This document shows positions 12,701 through 25,790 of a stretch of 64,000 bases of DNA, piece by piece; positions within the stretch are counted from its first letter, which is position 1; every line of letters begins with the position of its first letter. Both the position numbers and the translations under genes were made by a program. The notes beneath the pieces are model-generated. The model did not search any database. It worked only from the letters and a program-made list of their open reading frames with translations, and was not told where the DNA came from. Source of the DNA: Montifringilla adamsi (lineage: Eukaryota; Chordata; Aves; Passeriformes; Passeridae); assembly GCA_017590115.1 (NCBI GenBank), contig JAGGNK010012892.1:2024351-2088350 (forward strand), given 5' to 3'.

Positions 12701-15372
12701 AAACCATGCTCTGGCCATTCTCCCTAAGCTAAAAGCAGCTGAAGTATCTTTGTGGTGAGCTCATTTCAGATAAAAAACCATTAGGAATGTTGCATTTTTC
12801 CAAAGGGCTGGTCTAATAAGCACATATGCATTAACAAGGTTCATATTAACATTATACATAAGTGCTGTGCAGGCATAAACCAGGGGAAAATGAGATGTTT
12901 ACAACCCCTGTACCCATTTTATGTGTTGTGGTACTTGTCTTTGGAATTCAGGCCTTCCTCCCCTCAGATGGTCCTCTTATTTTCTGCAGATATTTGGATA
13001 TGCAGAAATCTCATACTCATGCAGTTGCAAATTGCTACCAAAAAAAATAAAATTGTGTAACTAATAAAATTAATAATGACAGAGCATTAAATTTTTCATC
13101 AGGACACTACAGTATAAAATTTTAGAGTCCAAGTGGTCTATAATAGCCTTGGATGGAAAGAGGGGGGCCAGAAAAGCAGTATATGTGTTAAGAAAGGAAT
13201 CTGAGTAGTTTGGCAAAACCAGAGACCAATCTTGCTCCCTCTAATCACAAAAGCTTATGAGAATGCAGCCAGTGATGCTTAGACATTCAGTGAAGGAAAA
13301 GAAAAATTAAATCCCAGCTGTCTACTGTGGTGCTGTGATACTGTGCCTGAATCACAAAAATCTCTGCAAGTATAAGAAGCAACCATAAGTTGATACATAA
13401 GTAGAATATATGATAGACATGAGCAGATATCCTGAGTGCAAAGATCTAACAGATGGTTTGTAGTTCTGTCCTACCTGGTGTGATTTCCATGGCTCTGAGT
13501 AATCCTCTGTAAGATGCTACATTGACATCCTTCTCCAGCACAGCCAGTTGGAATTTGGAAAAGAAAACTAAAACCCAACTCTACAGATGTTGGCATCCAC
13601 AGTTACGCTTTTAAATACAAGCTATCCAGCCTTTTTTATTATCTTGGTTTTAGTCTATTGGTTGCTCTATTTTTCTCTATTATAGTAAACAAGCGGTGCT
13701 TATTTTTAAACAGCTATAAAAATAGATAAGTCCTAAAATAGGTGGACCAAAACAAGGCTAAATGGGAATACTTGTTTAATACCATCATGCATTCTAATTA
13801 TTATTTTCCACTAGGGGCTGTTCCACAAAAGAGTTTAGGGGGCATAATTTTTCCTATTAATACAGGTTAATTGTAAAAATCTTTTTCACTTGAAAGGTTC
13901 TTCTGTAAAACATTAATGCTATGAGCAATGGCACTATTTTAAAAATACAAAATTAGAAATATTTTGAATTATTTTGAGGGGTAGTTATATAGAATAACTA
14001 TGTTAAAGTCCTGTCAGTTTTGGGTGACTTAACATGATTTTAAAATGGGAAATGTACCTACAGTACATTTTCTAAAAGAAAAAACCAAGCAGGAGGGGAC
14101 ATGGGAGGGGATAAAAAAAAACCAAAATGAAGCATTAATTTAACCATATCTCAACCTCATAACGAAATACTACTGTACCAGACATGCAGCTCTTCTGCAG
14201 TATAAACTAAATATAATTTATCTGTCCATAAGGACTCAGTTTTTCTTTCTTTTACATCTAGTCTACTGCTTCACTGGGGCCATAATTTATTAATAAAAAT
14301 TTATTTAAATGTTTTCATGAAGAAGCATTCACATGTAAAGGAGAATATCTGCCTTTTTAGGAGAGGAAGTTATTGCTTCTATCAATTTATTTTGTTCTAA
14401 AATCTAATTAATCTTCTTATAAGCTAAATTCTTTTTTCCTAAAAAGCCAATTTTTAGACCATATCATACTCTCCTGAGGTCAATGGAACTGACCCATTGG
14501 CCAGTGTGGGTGGTGGATTCCACCCTCATGTCTGAGTTTAACTTTCAGTCATTTTGTGTACCTATTGGATAAAATTTGTTTCAAAAATTCTATCAGGGAC
14601 CTCAGGGGGTTTTTAAGGTAAATTTGGAGACTATCAAGAGTGTTTAATAAAATGAATATTTTTTGTTTAAACATTAAAATAATAACTTAGAATTCTTGAG
14701 AAAAACAATTTCTGTGTCACATGGCAAAGTACAAACACTGTTCAGAATTCATCTGCTTTCCTTTTAGAGATTAAAGTTCTCATGATCCACTGTAGCAGCA
14801 ATCATAGCTTACAGAAAATTATGTAGATAAATATGTATTCTTTGGATTTGAAGAAGAGCAAGTTCACTAAAGAAAAAAGAAAGCAATCACCAAGGTATTA
14901 GGAGTGCTTTTTCCTTTTTACTATGGGATCCAAACATACTTCACTTAGAATTTCTCTGGCAGGCCACCTAAGTTCTGTTCACACTTGTGGAAAGGAGATG
15001 TTATATTTTGAAGTACGGGAAAAAAAGGGCAAAAACACAACATGCGGTTGAAAGCTTTGGTGTAAGTTTTAAATGAGGAGTGCACAATAGTTTCCTATGA
15101 AATAAGAGTGTTTTGAGAGATTGAGAAAGAGGGTGTGAATGTTAAACTTTAGAAAATAAGAGAAGGAACATCTCAAATGTAAAACCCCTAAGAATCACTA
15201 GGGAGAAAAAGGAATGGAACTTGCTCCTCTCCAGTCTCTACTGTTGCATTTTCTTGGTTTCTGTGGGTAACATGATTAAAGTGGGACTTTTTTTTCTGGT
15301 GGGCTCCTTTGTATATTCCTTGCTTTTCTAAACTCTTTCCTTAAAACTTCATTTTAACCTAAGGAGAATGGC
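9760..15372. other. Non-coding AT-rich DNA, no gene recognised
   Basis: No gene or recognisable transposon was found. Open frames are all near or below 100 codons and lie in conflicting frames on both strands, as expected by chance. A somewhat GC-richer patch at about 10020-10300 carries overlapping frames on both strands but no motif I know. An AT-rich inverted repeat at 11507-11532 is listed separately. Confidence 0.65.
11507..11532. repeat. AT-rich hairpin, 11-bp arms
   Basis: ATTTTTTATTT (11507-11517) and AAATAAAAAAT (11522-11532) are exact reverse complements around a 4-base loop, TATG. The composition is almost pure A/T, so chance occurrence in this DNA is plausible. Confidence 0.85.
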
Positions 15373-15397
15373 AAAAAAAAAAAAAAAAAAAAAAAAA
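15373..15397. repeat. Poly-A tract of 25
   Basis: The longest homopolymer in the window. A pure A tract could be the tail of a retrocopy or just an expanded mononucleotide repeat. The sequence directly upstream is not recognisable as a gene or LINE end, has no polyadenylation signal at the right spacing, and I see no flanking target-site duplication, so I treat it as simple sequence. Confidence 0.9.
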
Positions 15398-16911
15398 GAA
15401 GTATAGACCAGGAATATGTAGAGACCAGGGTAGAAGATAAGGAGGTTTTTTTAAAGCATTTTAGTATTAATGAGGAAAAAAAAGTGGAATTTGACAGAAA
15501 ATAAATTAATAAAAAAAATTAAATGAACCAACCTAAGAAAAGAAAGGCCAGAGTATGTGAACAGAAAGAAGACTGTCATCCTCTGGAAAAAGGTTTCTAA
15601 AGAGAGAAACTGTGATTTAGCAAGAGTAAATCCAAGCATGTTGTATTGTATCCCATCTGTTTATGTTGAAAGAAACGCCAAGTAGCACTCAGATTCCTAT
15701 CTCTAGGATCTTCAGAGCTCCAAAATGACAGTTGCTAACCATTATGCCCTCGCAGTGAGTCACCCTCTTCACTTCATACCTATCTCTAACTACTTTGGAT
15801 TCTTCAGATTTCTTTCTGAATGAAGGAAAACACACCAGAAATTTAATAAGTTTTTATCTTAAAATAGTAAAGGTTTGCAATACAGACTGAAAAAATGTCA
15901 AGTTCCCAGTGTACAGTGTGTCTTTAATATGTCTGTCCATATGTTTTTGCAGCTTCTAACAATTTTAAGCAGTGAGGTTCGTTCAGATCAGACTCAAGAT
16001 GAGTCTTAGGAGCTCAAGGTGCTTTCCCTTTGAGGTCTGCAGTTCTGTGAGAGGATATTCTGCTGTGAATATTACACCCTTTCCTTTCTCTCAAGTGTCA
16101 AATTATCTGCCTGCTGTGTGAGTCCTCGGCCCAAACATTTCTCTAACAAAATTAATGGTACAACTTTAAGGTAAGGAGTCTGGTTGAAAGATGCAGGCGT
16201 GTAATTCTGATGGCTTTAATCAATTCCTTTGCATGATATGCCAAAAAGTACATTAGCTGAGTCAGCACGTGCTTCACTTTTACATGGAAATGTAGATATA
16301 CACTATTATAATCTGCAACAAATTTTTTTTTTATTCCTTCATTTGGTACATAAATTTCATTCTGTGTTTAATGCAGGGGAATTTGAAGTAATTGAATGTT
16401 CTTTCATCATTTTTCATGGTATTTGCCATGCTTGTATATCAAATTTAGTTACTCTTTTCCACAAAGTCAATGTAAAGACTATTTCAACTGGGAAAATAAG
16501 AATTTTAACATATAACTAGGTCAAAAAATGACATCATGGAGCCCCATGTCTATAGTGTAAGTGGCAGGACAGAACCCTCTTTAGAGTGCCCACTGAAGGC
16601 AGTGGAACTACAACTGAGGTAGATAACTATAGTGGAGTTAAACCAACATGTTTGCTCTGCTTGTAGAAGAGAAGAGAAACAGTAGAAAGAAGGATACCTG
16701 TGAGTTTTAGTGGGTTGTTTAATGTTACATTGTTACAGAGAATCTTCTGATATGAATATTTTTATTTTTTTGTGAATGTTTTTTCCTTTTCTGCTGTTAA
16801 TGCTCTAAGCATTCTAGAAACACATGTAATGATTGATTATATATAAATTAACGAAAGTAGTGTCTTAGTGAATTAATTACTCTGTTAAATGTAGTAACAG
16901 GCAGTGTTTGA

Positions 16912-16938
16912 AATGGAAGTTGAGTACCGACTTCCATT
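16912..16938. repeat. Hairpin with 9-bp arms and 9-base loop
   Basis: AATGGAAGT (16912-16920) and ACTTCCATT (16930-16938) are exact reverse complements around TGAGTACCG. The two ACTTCC/GGAAGT halves each hold an ETS-like GGAA core in opposite orientation. Whether they bind anything is unknown. Confidence 0.8.
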
Positions 16939-19654
16939 CTGTCCAGTTATATATGCACGGCATGCAAGAAGGGCTACTAATAACATTTTATCATAGACAG
17001 TTTTCAATATGCTGAATTTATACTTTTTTATTTGCTTCCCAAAATATTCTTCTTAAAATTTCAGGAAAAAACATACTGAAGGATGATAAACTTTTCACAG
17101 ACTTTAATTGATAGTCATGGAAGTAAATCGCAGTGATCAAAACATTTACAATACAGCACAACAAGAAACAAGGTTTGGAAGGAATTATATAAAGTTGTAT
17201 ATAAACAAAGCTTTGGCAATGTCAAATCAAGAGGAGAGATTAATTTGATGGTCTGTTATTCTGTAGAATTCTTTATGCTTTTCTTGGAAGCAAGTCACAC
17301 CAAGTATGAGAGATGGAAGTCAGAATAGTTGGAGTTATGATCTGATACAAAGTTTTATTGTATAATGGAAGCCTATTTTTCCCTGGGTTTTTTTTTTTTT
17401 TAATCTTGAATATATTGTTTAGCTGGGACCCACTGGCCAAATATACAGTTTCTGCAAGAGTACAACAGGAGGGTGAGGTATCTTCATGAATGAAATTAAA
17501 AGGCAACCTCCCACAAAAGGCAGATGGTTACCACCTAACCCACATTAGTTCAGTAAGTAAAAATTCAGAAATCTTAAGCTTGGTTAATTTTTATAATTAA
17601 TAGTCTCTAAAGACATTCTGGGACATGCAGATTTCTGGAGTGACAGAGGATCCCCTACAGTTTATGTCTCATCCATAGACTGATTAGTTGCAGAAGGAGA
17701 AGTAAACACAGTTTAGGTTTGGAACTTCTGCCATCACTTTTTCATGTTTGCAGAAGCTGTCTGATGAAAGATAAGCAGCCCTGAAGGAAGAAAAAATTCT
17801 TTTTACTGGGCCTTATAAGTCAGACCTCAAAAGGTAACAGCATACTTAACATTTGCTTGCCAATCCTTAAGGTTGGATTATAGGCTTACGTTAAAAAATA
17901 TCTGCCAGGGAAGACTAAAGAATAATGTTACATCAAATATTTCCTTTGAAAATAACCTTGAGTGTTAAGAGGTTACACTTCAGTCATGAAAATATAGCTC
18001 TTAAGTTTTCTTTTCTAATTATTTCAAAGATAGCAGATTTTATGCAAAGATTCAGGACTGATCTAGGCAGGTCTTATCAGTTATGGACCTTTTTTGTTAA
18101 CTTCTCAATTTCTGAGCATTTAAATGAATTTTAAGATACCAGTGGAGATGGGATTGATAGTCTCTTTGAGCTCCTGAGGGGCATTAGCACAGGGTTTTGC
18201 TGTGCAGGATTTGTTTTTCATACACTAAACTAGCTAGATGTGACCAAATTGCTCATTATACTGTTTGCAGCTTGGACAGTCACTGTGTTAAGCATTATTC
18301 AAATATAGAAATTTAATGCAAAAATCCTATGTCTTGAAGAGTTAGCTTCCTTTTCCTTGCTTAAGACAAAATGTAAGGACTTCATGAAATTAGTTTTAGC
18401 AACTTATGGATGACTATCTATGTTTAGATAAGCGAACTTTTAATATTAACACTCTTAAAATAGGCAGAGAAAGTAGAATAGAGTGCCTATAAGGGAAAAG
18501 TGGTATAAGATCTCTTTAAAGATATTTTTAATAGTAGTAATAAATTCACTAATTGGCGTCTTTTATTGTGAACCTTGGGGAATTTTAGTTGGTTATTTTA
18601 TCCATTCACTTACATTTATGAGCTGGGTTTCAGTAGGAAGTTTCATCTATTGTTCACTGACCTATAGTTATGATGAAATATGGATTTGTAACTCGGGTGC
18701 TTCCCCACATCTGAGTTACTATCTCTCCTAAATAGTGTGGTATTGCCATTTTCTTACACACTTTCCACAAACTTGCTGATAGGATGAGCCACCCAAATCT
18801 CTCCTGGTTATAATACTGATCCTTCCTATTTGTGGCACATGCTATACTTGAGATAATTCACAGCATCTACAGCCTCCAGGTGTAAAGAACCCTTGGTTAA
18901 ATCCTGTCTTTCCCTCATCTGGAAGGCCTGAAAAGGAAGGTCTGGCACATTGTACACATTGCTCACATTTGTTCATGGTTGAAGGTGATAAACTGTGGCA
19001 GGTTTTCATTCTTCAGAACAGTTTTGAACAGCCACTCAAATTTTTTAGCTTTCAGCTATTGTCCTTGGCATAAGGAGATTGAAAATCATTCCCCTTAGTT
19101 TAAATGAAGTAACTTTGATACTTGGTGGGAATGCTTGACCTCAGGGCTGCATTTCCTATGGCCTGAGTATAGCAGCTACACAATAGTTACTGAGTCTGAG
19201 AGGTGCCTGTTGTACTGGAGGACACTTGACACTGCCTGGTCCATACCCAGAAAAAATCCCTATTTTGTGCTACAGACCACTAAAATTTAGTGTTGTGGCA
19301 TTTATGGAACTGTCCTGGGCCTACATCCCCTCCCAAAATTCCATGAATCTGTACTGCATGAAATAGAATGAAAATGGCAGTTATCTTAATTGATAGAGGA
19401 CTTTGCCATGGTTTTGTAGCTATCTCACAGGGGCTCTGTGGGAGCCTTGATGTGCTGCAGGCTGGGAATATGCTTTGGGGGCAGCTTAGATTCAGAGCTG
19501 TCACTTTCAGTAGAGGCAGGAGGTGGAGAGCAAGCAGCTGCTTTTAGGAGATGAGCACAGCTGAAGATACCTCCAAATTCCTTGCTGGAAGTAGTAAAGA
19601 GTCTTTCATACCACAAAGACTCTCAGAGAGTCTTAACCACCGGTGGTGGTTGCT

Positions 19655-19712
19655 GTTTTACAGATGATATGCAGTGTCTTGAGGCTCAGGGAGCTTTAGC
19701 TGATGTCCAAAG
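19655..19712 (+). mobile_element. Possible relic of a MIR- or L3-like tail
   Basis: TTTTACAGATGA, then TGAGGCTCAGGGAG, then a GTCCAAAG-like stretch appear in the same order as in the conserved 3' half of ancient tRNA-derived SINEs and L3 LINEs. The match is interrupted by an insertion and lacks the upstream half. This rests on remembered family consensus, not an alignment, and could be coincidence. Confidence 0.22.
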
Positions 19713-22700
19713 AAATGATGAGTCCTTCTGTGCCTTCTGGAACAGCTGTGCTCCCAGCTGTGCACATCTTAATGTTCATGCTGGGTTCTGTAGTCTAGCT
19801 TCTCAGAACTGTTTTGGAGTGTCATTTTCAAACCCTATTCCTCTTATATCTTTCATTATAGGAATGTTGATTCTCATACTTGAAAGTGGAAGCACAGAAA
19901 TGTTATAAAATTCACTGAAAGTGAATTATTTTATGTTGCATACTGATGTCATGTTAGGCACAAATCCTCATGAATTAATTCAGATTTTCCAACTTCGCTT
20001 AAGGTCTTTTAGCTCAAGGAGACCTTGATTAAAGGCAAATTGAATCAAACCCAAATAATAGCAGAGGATAGGGGTGGTGTTTACTTTGACTTTAATAGAG
20101 ATGAAGTTCCAGTTTTATTCAAAGCCATGGCTGGAAATACCTTAAACCCCACTATATGATGGTTATGCTGTAGAAATTACAAGAGGTAATACAAACATTG
20201 CTAAACCCAGTCTCCTGCTGGATGTAAGGAATTTTACCTAACAAAACAAAAATTGATTTAGATTTTATCCTTTATAATTTCACTACTAATTCTTCTCTTG
20301 TTTTTATTTTATCCATCATTATTATAAGCCTTTGGCAAAAGAAGCAAAACCAAAATAGTTTCCCACCCAAACTATTCAATGGTCTTGAGGCAAGGGAAAG
20401 GAAATAACCTTGTTGTTTGCATAATGATAGCAAAGGTTGCATGGGGTAACATACTTTTATCTCCAACATCATGACCAATATGTCACAGTACTGTTAGAAA
20501 TACATACAAACAGCATTATTAGGGTCTTCCAATGAGGTGCACTTAGGTTAGGCATGCTGCAAAAGCCATCTCTGTAACCCTTAAAAAACCTCAGTAATTT
20601 TCCATTCTTTTCCGTAAAACATATTATGGGCATGGAATTCTGTTCATCTAAGTGTGCAGCTTGACTCATTGAGTGAAAGTAATGTAAATGAAATCTGAAT
20701 TACATCTGTGTTGTGTTATAATGAATAACGTCTGCTTGCTAAGACACTGAGTCAAGGACCTTGTTCTGTGGAAGGAAAATATTTGTGTGTTGCACTGGAA
20801 AAGCTGACAGGCATACATCTGTGTGCTCTGCTTCACATGCTGAACACTAGGAATAATGCAAATTGTTGATTTGGCTAGCAGTAGGAAAAACATGGTTCCA
20901 GTATCAGACCACTTTCTGCGTGACTAATTTTGAGAAGAAAATGCAAAGTCTTGAGCACTTTTTTTTTTTTCCAAGTCTGCTTATTTTGTCTTTCATATTT
21001 TTTATTACTTGTGGTATTAGCTTCAGTCTGGAATGTCTTAAGCAAAGTTCAACAAGTAAATCAACAGTTATTTTTATCCAAGATAGATAACTGATTAGCA
21101 AAGCAGGATATGAAATAGGGTATTTAATATGGTCTGAATTTTTCATGTGTGTGCTTGCAGCTTTAAATAAACACTTTAGCTTCCTGAACAAGCAATGTTT
21201 GTTACAGAGTTTGAGAGGCTTGTGTGATTTATATGAGGGCTGTTCAAAGCTCTCTAAATCTTTCTAATTTTGAATTTCACTGTGAGGTCAGCTCTGAATA
21301 TGAACAAACTTTAAGCATGACAATGGATTTTAGGCTCTTGATGTCCAGTTGTGTAAAGCTATTTGAGTATGCATAAGATTTCTTTCAGAGTAATATGGTA
21401 ATAACACATCAAAATTTCTAAAATGTCATCTCATAAATGTAAGCTGCTCTATCCCTTTTGGCTGTGCTATACATATGCCCATATATCAAATACTTGTTTT
21501 AAAGCTGCAGGCATTGTTTAGAAGACATATTTAGAAGCATGCAAAAATGTTGTAAACCTGTGTGACCATGTAACAGATGGGGATTCAATTAATTTTCCAG
21601 TGCTCACCTTAAAAGATAAGAGCTTTCTTTGAAATAGAAAGGAAATACTTATTCATTAGGAAGAGTTGCTTAGTAGCAAGCCTGCTACTGTCAGGTGGTA
21701 CTTTGGGGTACTGAATTCTGCTGGATGGCAGGACCACAGGACACCAAACCTTTACAATTTCAGCAAAACAGAAACACTGCAAGGGATTTAAACTGCTTCC
21801 CCTTCTCTTGGTGTAGACTCTCCTCAAGTGTTGCTCTAATGACTGTGCTGATGGCTCAGGGTCATAAGCCTCAGAATTTAAGTATCATCTTAACTAGCTT
21901 AGCATAAAAGCTAGTAAGAAAGATCTTGGTAAAGGCAGTCTTCTGAGGCCAAAACTCTATTTAAAAAAATTAATAAAAAAAAAAATAAAGACTGAGTGGA
22001 AGTGCTGCCAGTTTTCACCTAGGAATCTTCTTGCTTGATATTACAGTTCCTTATGTACCTTATGCATTGCTTCCTTGCATGTCCAGAGCTGCCTTTATCT
22101 GGATAGCTCAGAGCCTGTTTTCTACCCAGACTTGATTTTGCTCCAAGAACTAGACAGCTGAACAACTAAACAAAGGCAGCCTCGATGCAGTGCGTGCTCT
22201 AGGAGCACATATACCATGTTCTTGGGAAGCTGGGAACTTTAAAACTGTAATAACTGTGGTAATTTAAATGAGACCAGAAGAATTGCCTGGCACTATATGG
22301 AATACGTGTGCAGGACTACACGTACATTCTGTTAGGGAGCTCTTTTGACTTTTCTTTATGCAGGTTTATTTTTAAAAGCTCTAGGGAAGGCTCTGCTGTG
22401 TTAGGTAGAGTGTTGCAGATGAGCTTTCCATTTCCTTATCAGCCTGAAAGGACTCATGCCTCTGTTTCCCCAGGGAGACACTTTCACCACTGGCTGCCAT
22501 GGGCCTCTTCAGCACTTTTTGCTTTATACCAAATGCTCTTGGTTTAGTCCTGCTGGAGTCTCCACAATTTTGCCATTTGTGTAAGTAGGAAGACATCTTG
22601 GCTGAGAGAATAACATTCATTTGAATAAAATGTTTTTTTCTATTTGTAGTCCTCTTTGCATAGTGGATACAAAAAAGTAATGTGTATATCAAACATTTAT

Positions 22701-23274
22701 AGAAAACATTAAGTCACTGCAACATTACCTTAAGTTATGTAAATCATTATTTAAGATAAAAGCACTAAAAATTGTTACGATGCACTCGTCTGGCATTTAA
22801 AATGGCAATAGCCCAAATCAGTCTTAATAAAAGATAGAGCTTTGCAAAATACTTGAGTTTCTGAAAATTTGTTTGCTTTAAAATTAATATTGAAGTAATC
22901 CATATATATTGGAAACACTTCTTTTTTAAGTGATACTGCCATCCAAACTCAATTATGCTTTCTTTGCTGCAGCTATCAAGCTCTTAGACAAATTTTGTTT
23001 TTACACTGTGCTGTTAGCCCAATATTGGCCTTATACTTTCAATGGACACTAATGAAATCCCATGAAATCTTTTATGAGTGTTTGAAGTAAAATTTATGTT
23101 AAAACAAGATTTGAAATTTTTAGGACTTGGTTTTCTACTTCAAGATGCAAACAATTTCACAGAGAGTTTTCGAGTGAGAGAAGTGACCTCTTGGTTCTTT
23201 TGTAGCTTATGTTATTTCACCTGAGTTCCAGCAGCAATTAATGTTACCTCAAGTAGTGCATTTTCTATTTCTAC

Positions 23275-23320
23275 GGGGTTTTGTGGGTTTGGGGTTGTTT
23301 TGATGTTTTGGTTTTTGGGG
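23275..23320 (+). repeat. G/T-rich tract with four G-runs
   Basis: Four runs of three or more G occur within 46 bases, in a sequence made almost only of G and T. The first three runs are closely spaced and the last lies after a loop of about 22 bases. It could form a weak G-quadruplex, but the long loop makes that doubtful. Similar GTTTT-type sequence recurs near 7000 and 46311. Confidence 0.6.
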
Positions 23321-23793
23321 TTTTTTTACCCAAATATTTTTTGTTCTAAAGTCTGTTAGGTAAGTCAAGTTGTGAGAAAAGAAAAAAAAAAAACACACAA
23401 AAACACTTAATTTTATGCATTAGCTTGGAAAAGATCTCTTCAGGGGCACAAAAGAAATTTCTTGTCTCTGCTCTCTGCTTCTGGAACTAATACTGATTTA
23501 AATCTCTTAGGTTGGCCCGTTATTTATTTCCCTTGAAATGAGGCCTCTCTGTAGAAAGTACGTGTTTCAATGCTGCCATGTGGGACACCAAGAGTCATTC
23601 TTTTAATAAATCAGAAATATTTGTAATTTGTTTAGATTTATTCCATAGCTTTCTACTTGGGAAAAAAAAGTTAATTTTACTAGATTTAAGCATGATTCAA
23701 TATTACATAATGGTTTATAATGTCAGATGTAAAACATTTAATTTAGATCACTGGCTATATTTCTTGGTGTTTCTGACTTTCTAAGTATCTTGG

Positions 23794-23842
23794 TTTCCTT
23801 CCCTCCTCTGCACTTTTCTTCATTTCTTCTCTTTCTCTTACC
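23794..23842 (+). repeat. Polypyrimidine-rich tract
   Basis: About 49 bases almost entirely of C and T, broken by only a few purines. No AG with a credible downstream donor was seen close by, so it is listed as low-complexity sequence, not as a splice acceptor. Confidence 0.7.
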
Positions 23843-23998
23843 TATTTACACAATATGATGTTTAGAATTAAATTTTGTCTCAGTCATTTTGTTCAACATT
23901 TTAAATTTTTGGCATGTATATTTCACATATTTGGACATTGAGATCAAGCTTCTCTCTTTAGCTTCTCAATGCCATACAAGCTATTGCTTCTAGCATTT

Positions 23999-24020
23999 GA
24001 ACAGATGCATGCATCTGTTC
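23999..24020. repeat. Perfect 22-bp palindrome
   Basis: GAACAGATGCA and its mirror TGCATCTGTTC join with no spacer, with ATGCAT repeated at the centre. It contains two inverted CAGATG/CATCTG E-box-like hexamers. A perfect uninterrupted 22-bp palindrome is uncommon by chance. Confidence 0.93.
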
Positions 24021-25750
24021 TGTATTAGCCTATCTTTTCTTGTCAATTAGTTGAGAAAGAAATAAAAGGACTTTGTGTCACATCCTTTCAATATTTCACT
24101 CTTCCTTGGTGGCCAAATTTGATTGAATAACATCCTAAGTACTCTGAGCTTATATCCACTCAAGAACAATTTAAAATTTTCTCAGAGAATCTATTGTGTT
24201 TAGTTGGGTTTTTTTTGTAATATACACTAACAACTGTACTTTCTTTTAGTAGTCAGCCTTGCTTGGTATTACAATGAGACTTTGAAATCAGACTTTTTGA
24301 TTTATGTTGGGTCTAGGGAGGCCCCATGAAATTCCTCTGAAGCATGATGGAAGATGACAAAGACAAAGCAACTAATTTTAAAATATTTGAGTGAAAATAG
24401 GCATCTGTGGCAAAAAAAGAATAGTCTGGGGTTCCAGCACTTAGAAAAGCCTAAATAAATATCACATATTTCAATTAGCATTTAATATTTTTCTGTATTT
24501 AGCCACCCCCATACACTCCAGTGTACATCAGAAGCAAGCATGAGAGGAAACCAGGCTGAAGCTACAGCTGCTGCTTTGATGTGCTTCCTCATGACAACAT
24601 ATTTATGTCAGTTCTGATGTTATGAGGCAGTTTTGTTCTTCCATGTGAGTGGAAACAGAGTGCCAGAGACAGATTTCAGCCTTCACAATGCCTTCCTGCC
24701 CAGAACCACTGTAATTTTCATTAAGTCTCTTTACTGTAAAGGAGAAGAGATTCGCTCCTTGTTTTCACCTTCACATGGAGTTCTGTGTTGTGAACTGAAA
24801 GTCTTGGTTCTTCTCTTCTTCACTATGAGCTGAGTCACAGAGTTAAACATTCTCAAGTTTGTATGGTAAGGAACTGAAATATAACACAAGTGTGAATCCT
24901 GGGGCTCGTGTCTACCTCTGCATGTGATTTCCCAGTCACTGCAACTTTTATTGCCTTTTTTGCCATTAAAAGTGACCATTGCAGAAGTACAGGAAAGCTC
25001 TGACATCAGCCAAGGATAACCATCACTTCTATTCTGTTTTTTTTAAACTTTCATGGTTATTGTGACTGGAGAATGACAGAAACATTGGGCCAAGCAACCT
25101 AAATGTAAAAACCACACTTTGAAAGCACACAGTTGTAATCTGGCAGTCTGAGTCTCTGTAACTTGTTGGCCAGATGGGAGTGAGACAGGAAGAGCAGCAC
25201 TTGCAGAATAGCAGTCACCCAGTGCTGTGCCAGAAGGAGAGAGCTACTAGGGCATGAACCTTCAAAGTTACACACCCAGAGTGCTCTGGATATGGTCCAG
25301 AGCCAGAAGAAATCTAAGTATTGTTTGCTGAATCAACAAGAGGCAAGCTTCATGTCTTGCACAGTAGCCCTTCCTGCTTCCAAGTGGTCTGCACAGCACA
25401 ATTCCTGAGAGACAGTGAAGAGTCACTCAGGGTATCCATGAATGATATAATTTTTGTAGCATTCAGGCAAGTATTTGGATTGACCAAGGTATTTTTTAAA
25501 GGGATCTGTGCTACAGGGGTCATGGACAATACAGGTTTCTAATTATCTCTTGGCAGTTTTTCCTTGTCTCCCTAAAAATGCAGCCATAATTTTTATGTTG
25601 CTCACTTCTTACTAAAAATTACCAGACTCATAATGAGAAAACAGAAACACTCCTTGGTGACATTCCACTACAGGAGAAATGAAGTGATCAAAGAAAATCC
25701 TTTGGAGGTCTTCTATCCTCTTAAATGATAGGCAAGATGCTCAGGAATGT

Positions 25751-25790
25751 AGGATCTTCAGGATCTTCAAAGGATCTGCAAAGATCTTCT
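25751..25790. repeat. Degenerate 10-bp tandem repeat (GATCTTC)
   Basis: Four imperfect copies of AGGATCTTCA, with GATCT spaced 9, 11 and 10 bases apart. The array has decayed and has no recognised function. Confidence 0.8.

Noticed and set aside
15373..15397. Poly-A tract as a processed-pseudogene tail
   Set aside because: No coding-like body or correctly spaced polyadenylation signal upstream, and no flanking target-site duplication found by eye.
23275..23320. Stable G-quadruplex
   Set aside because: Only three G-runs are closely spaced. The fourth lies after a loop of about 22 bases, too long for a confident call.
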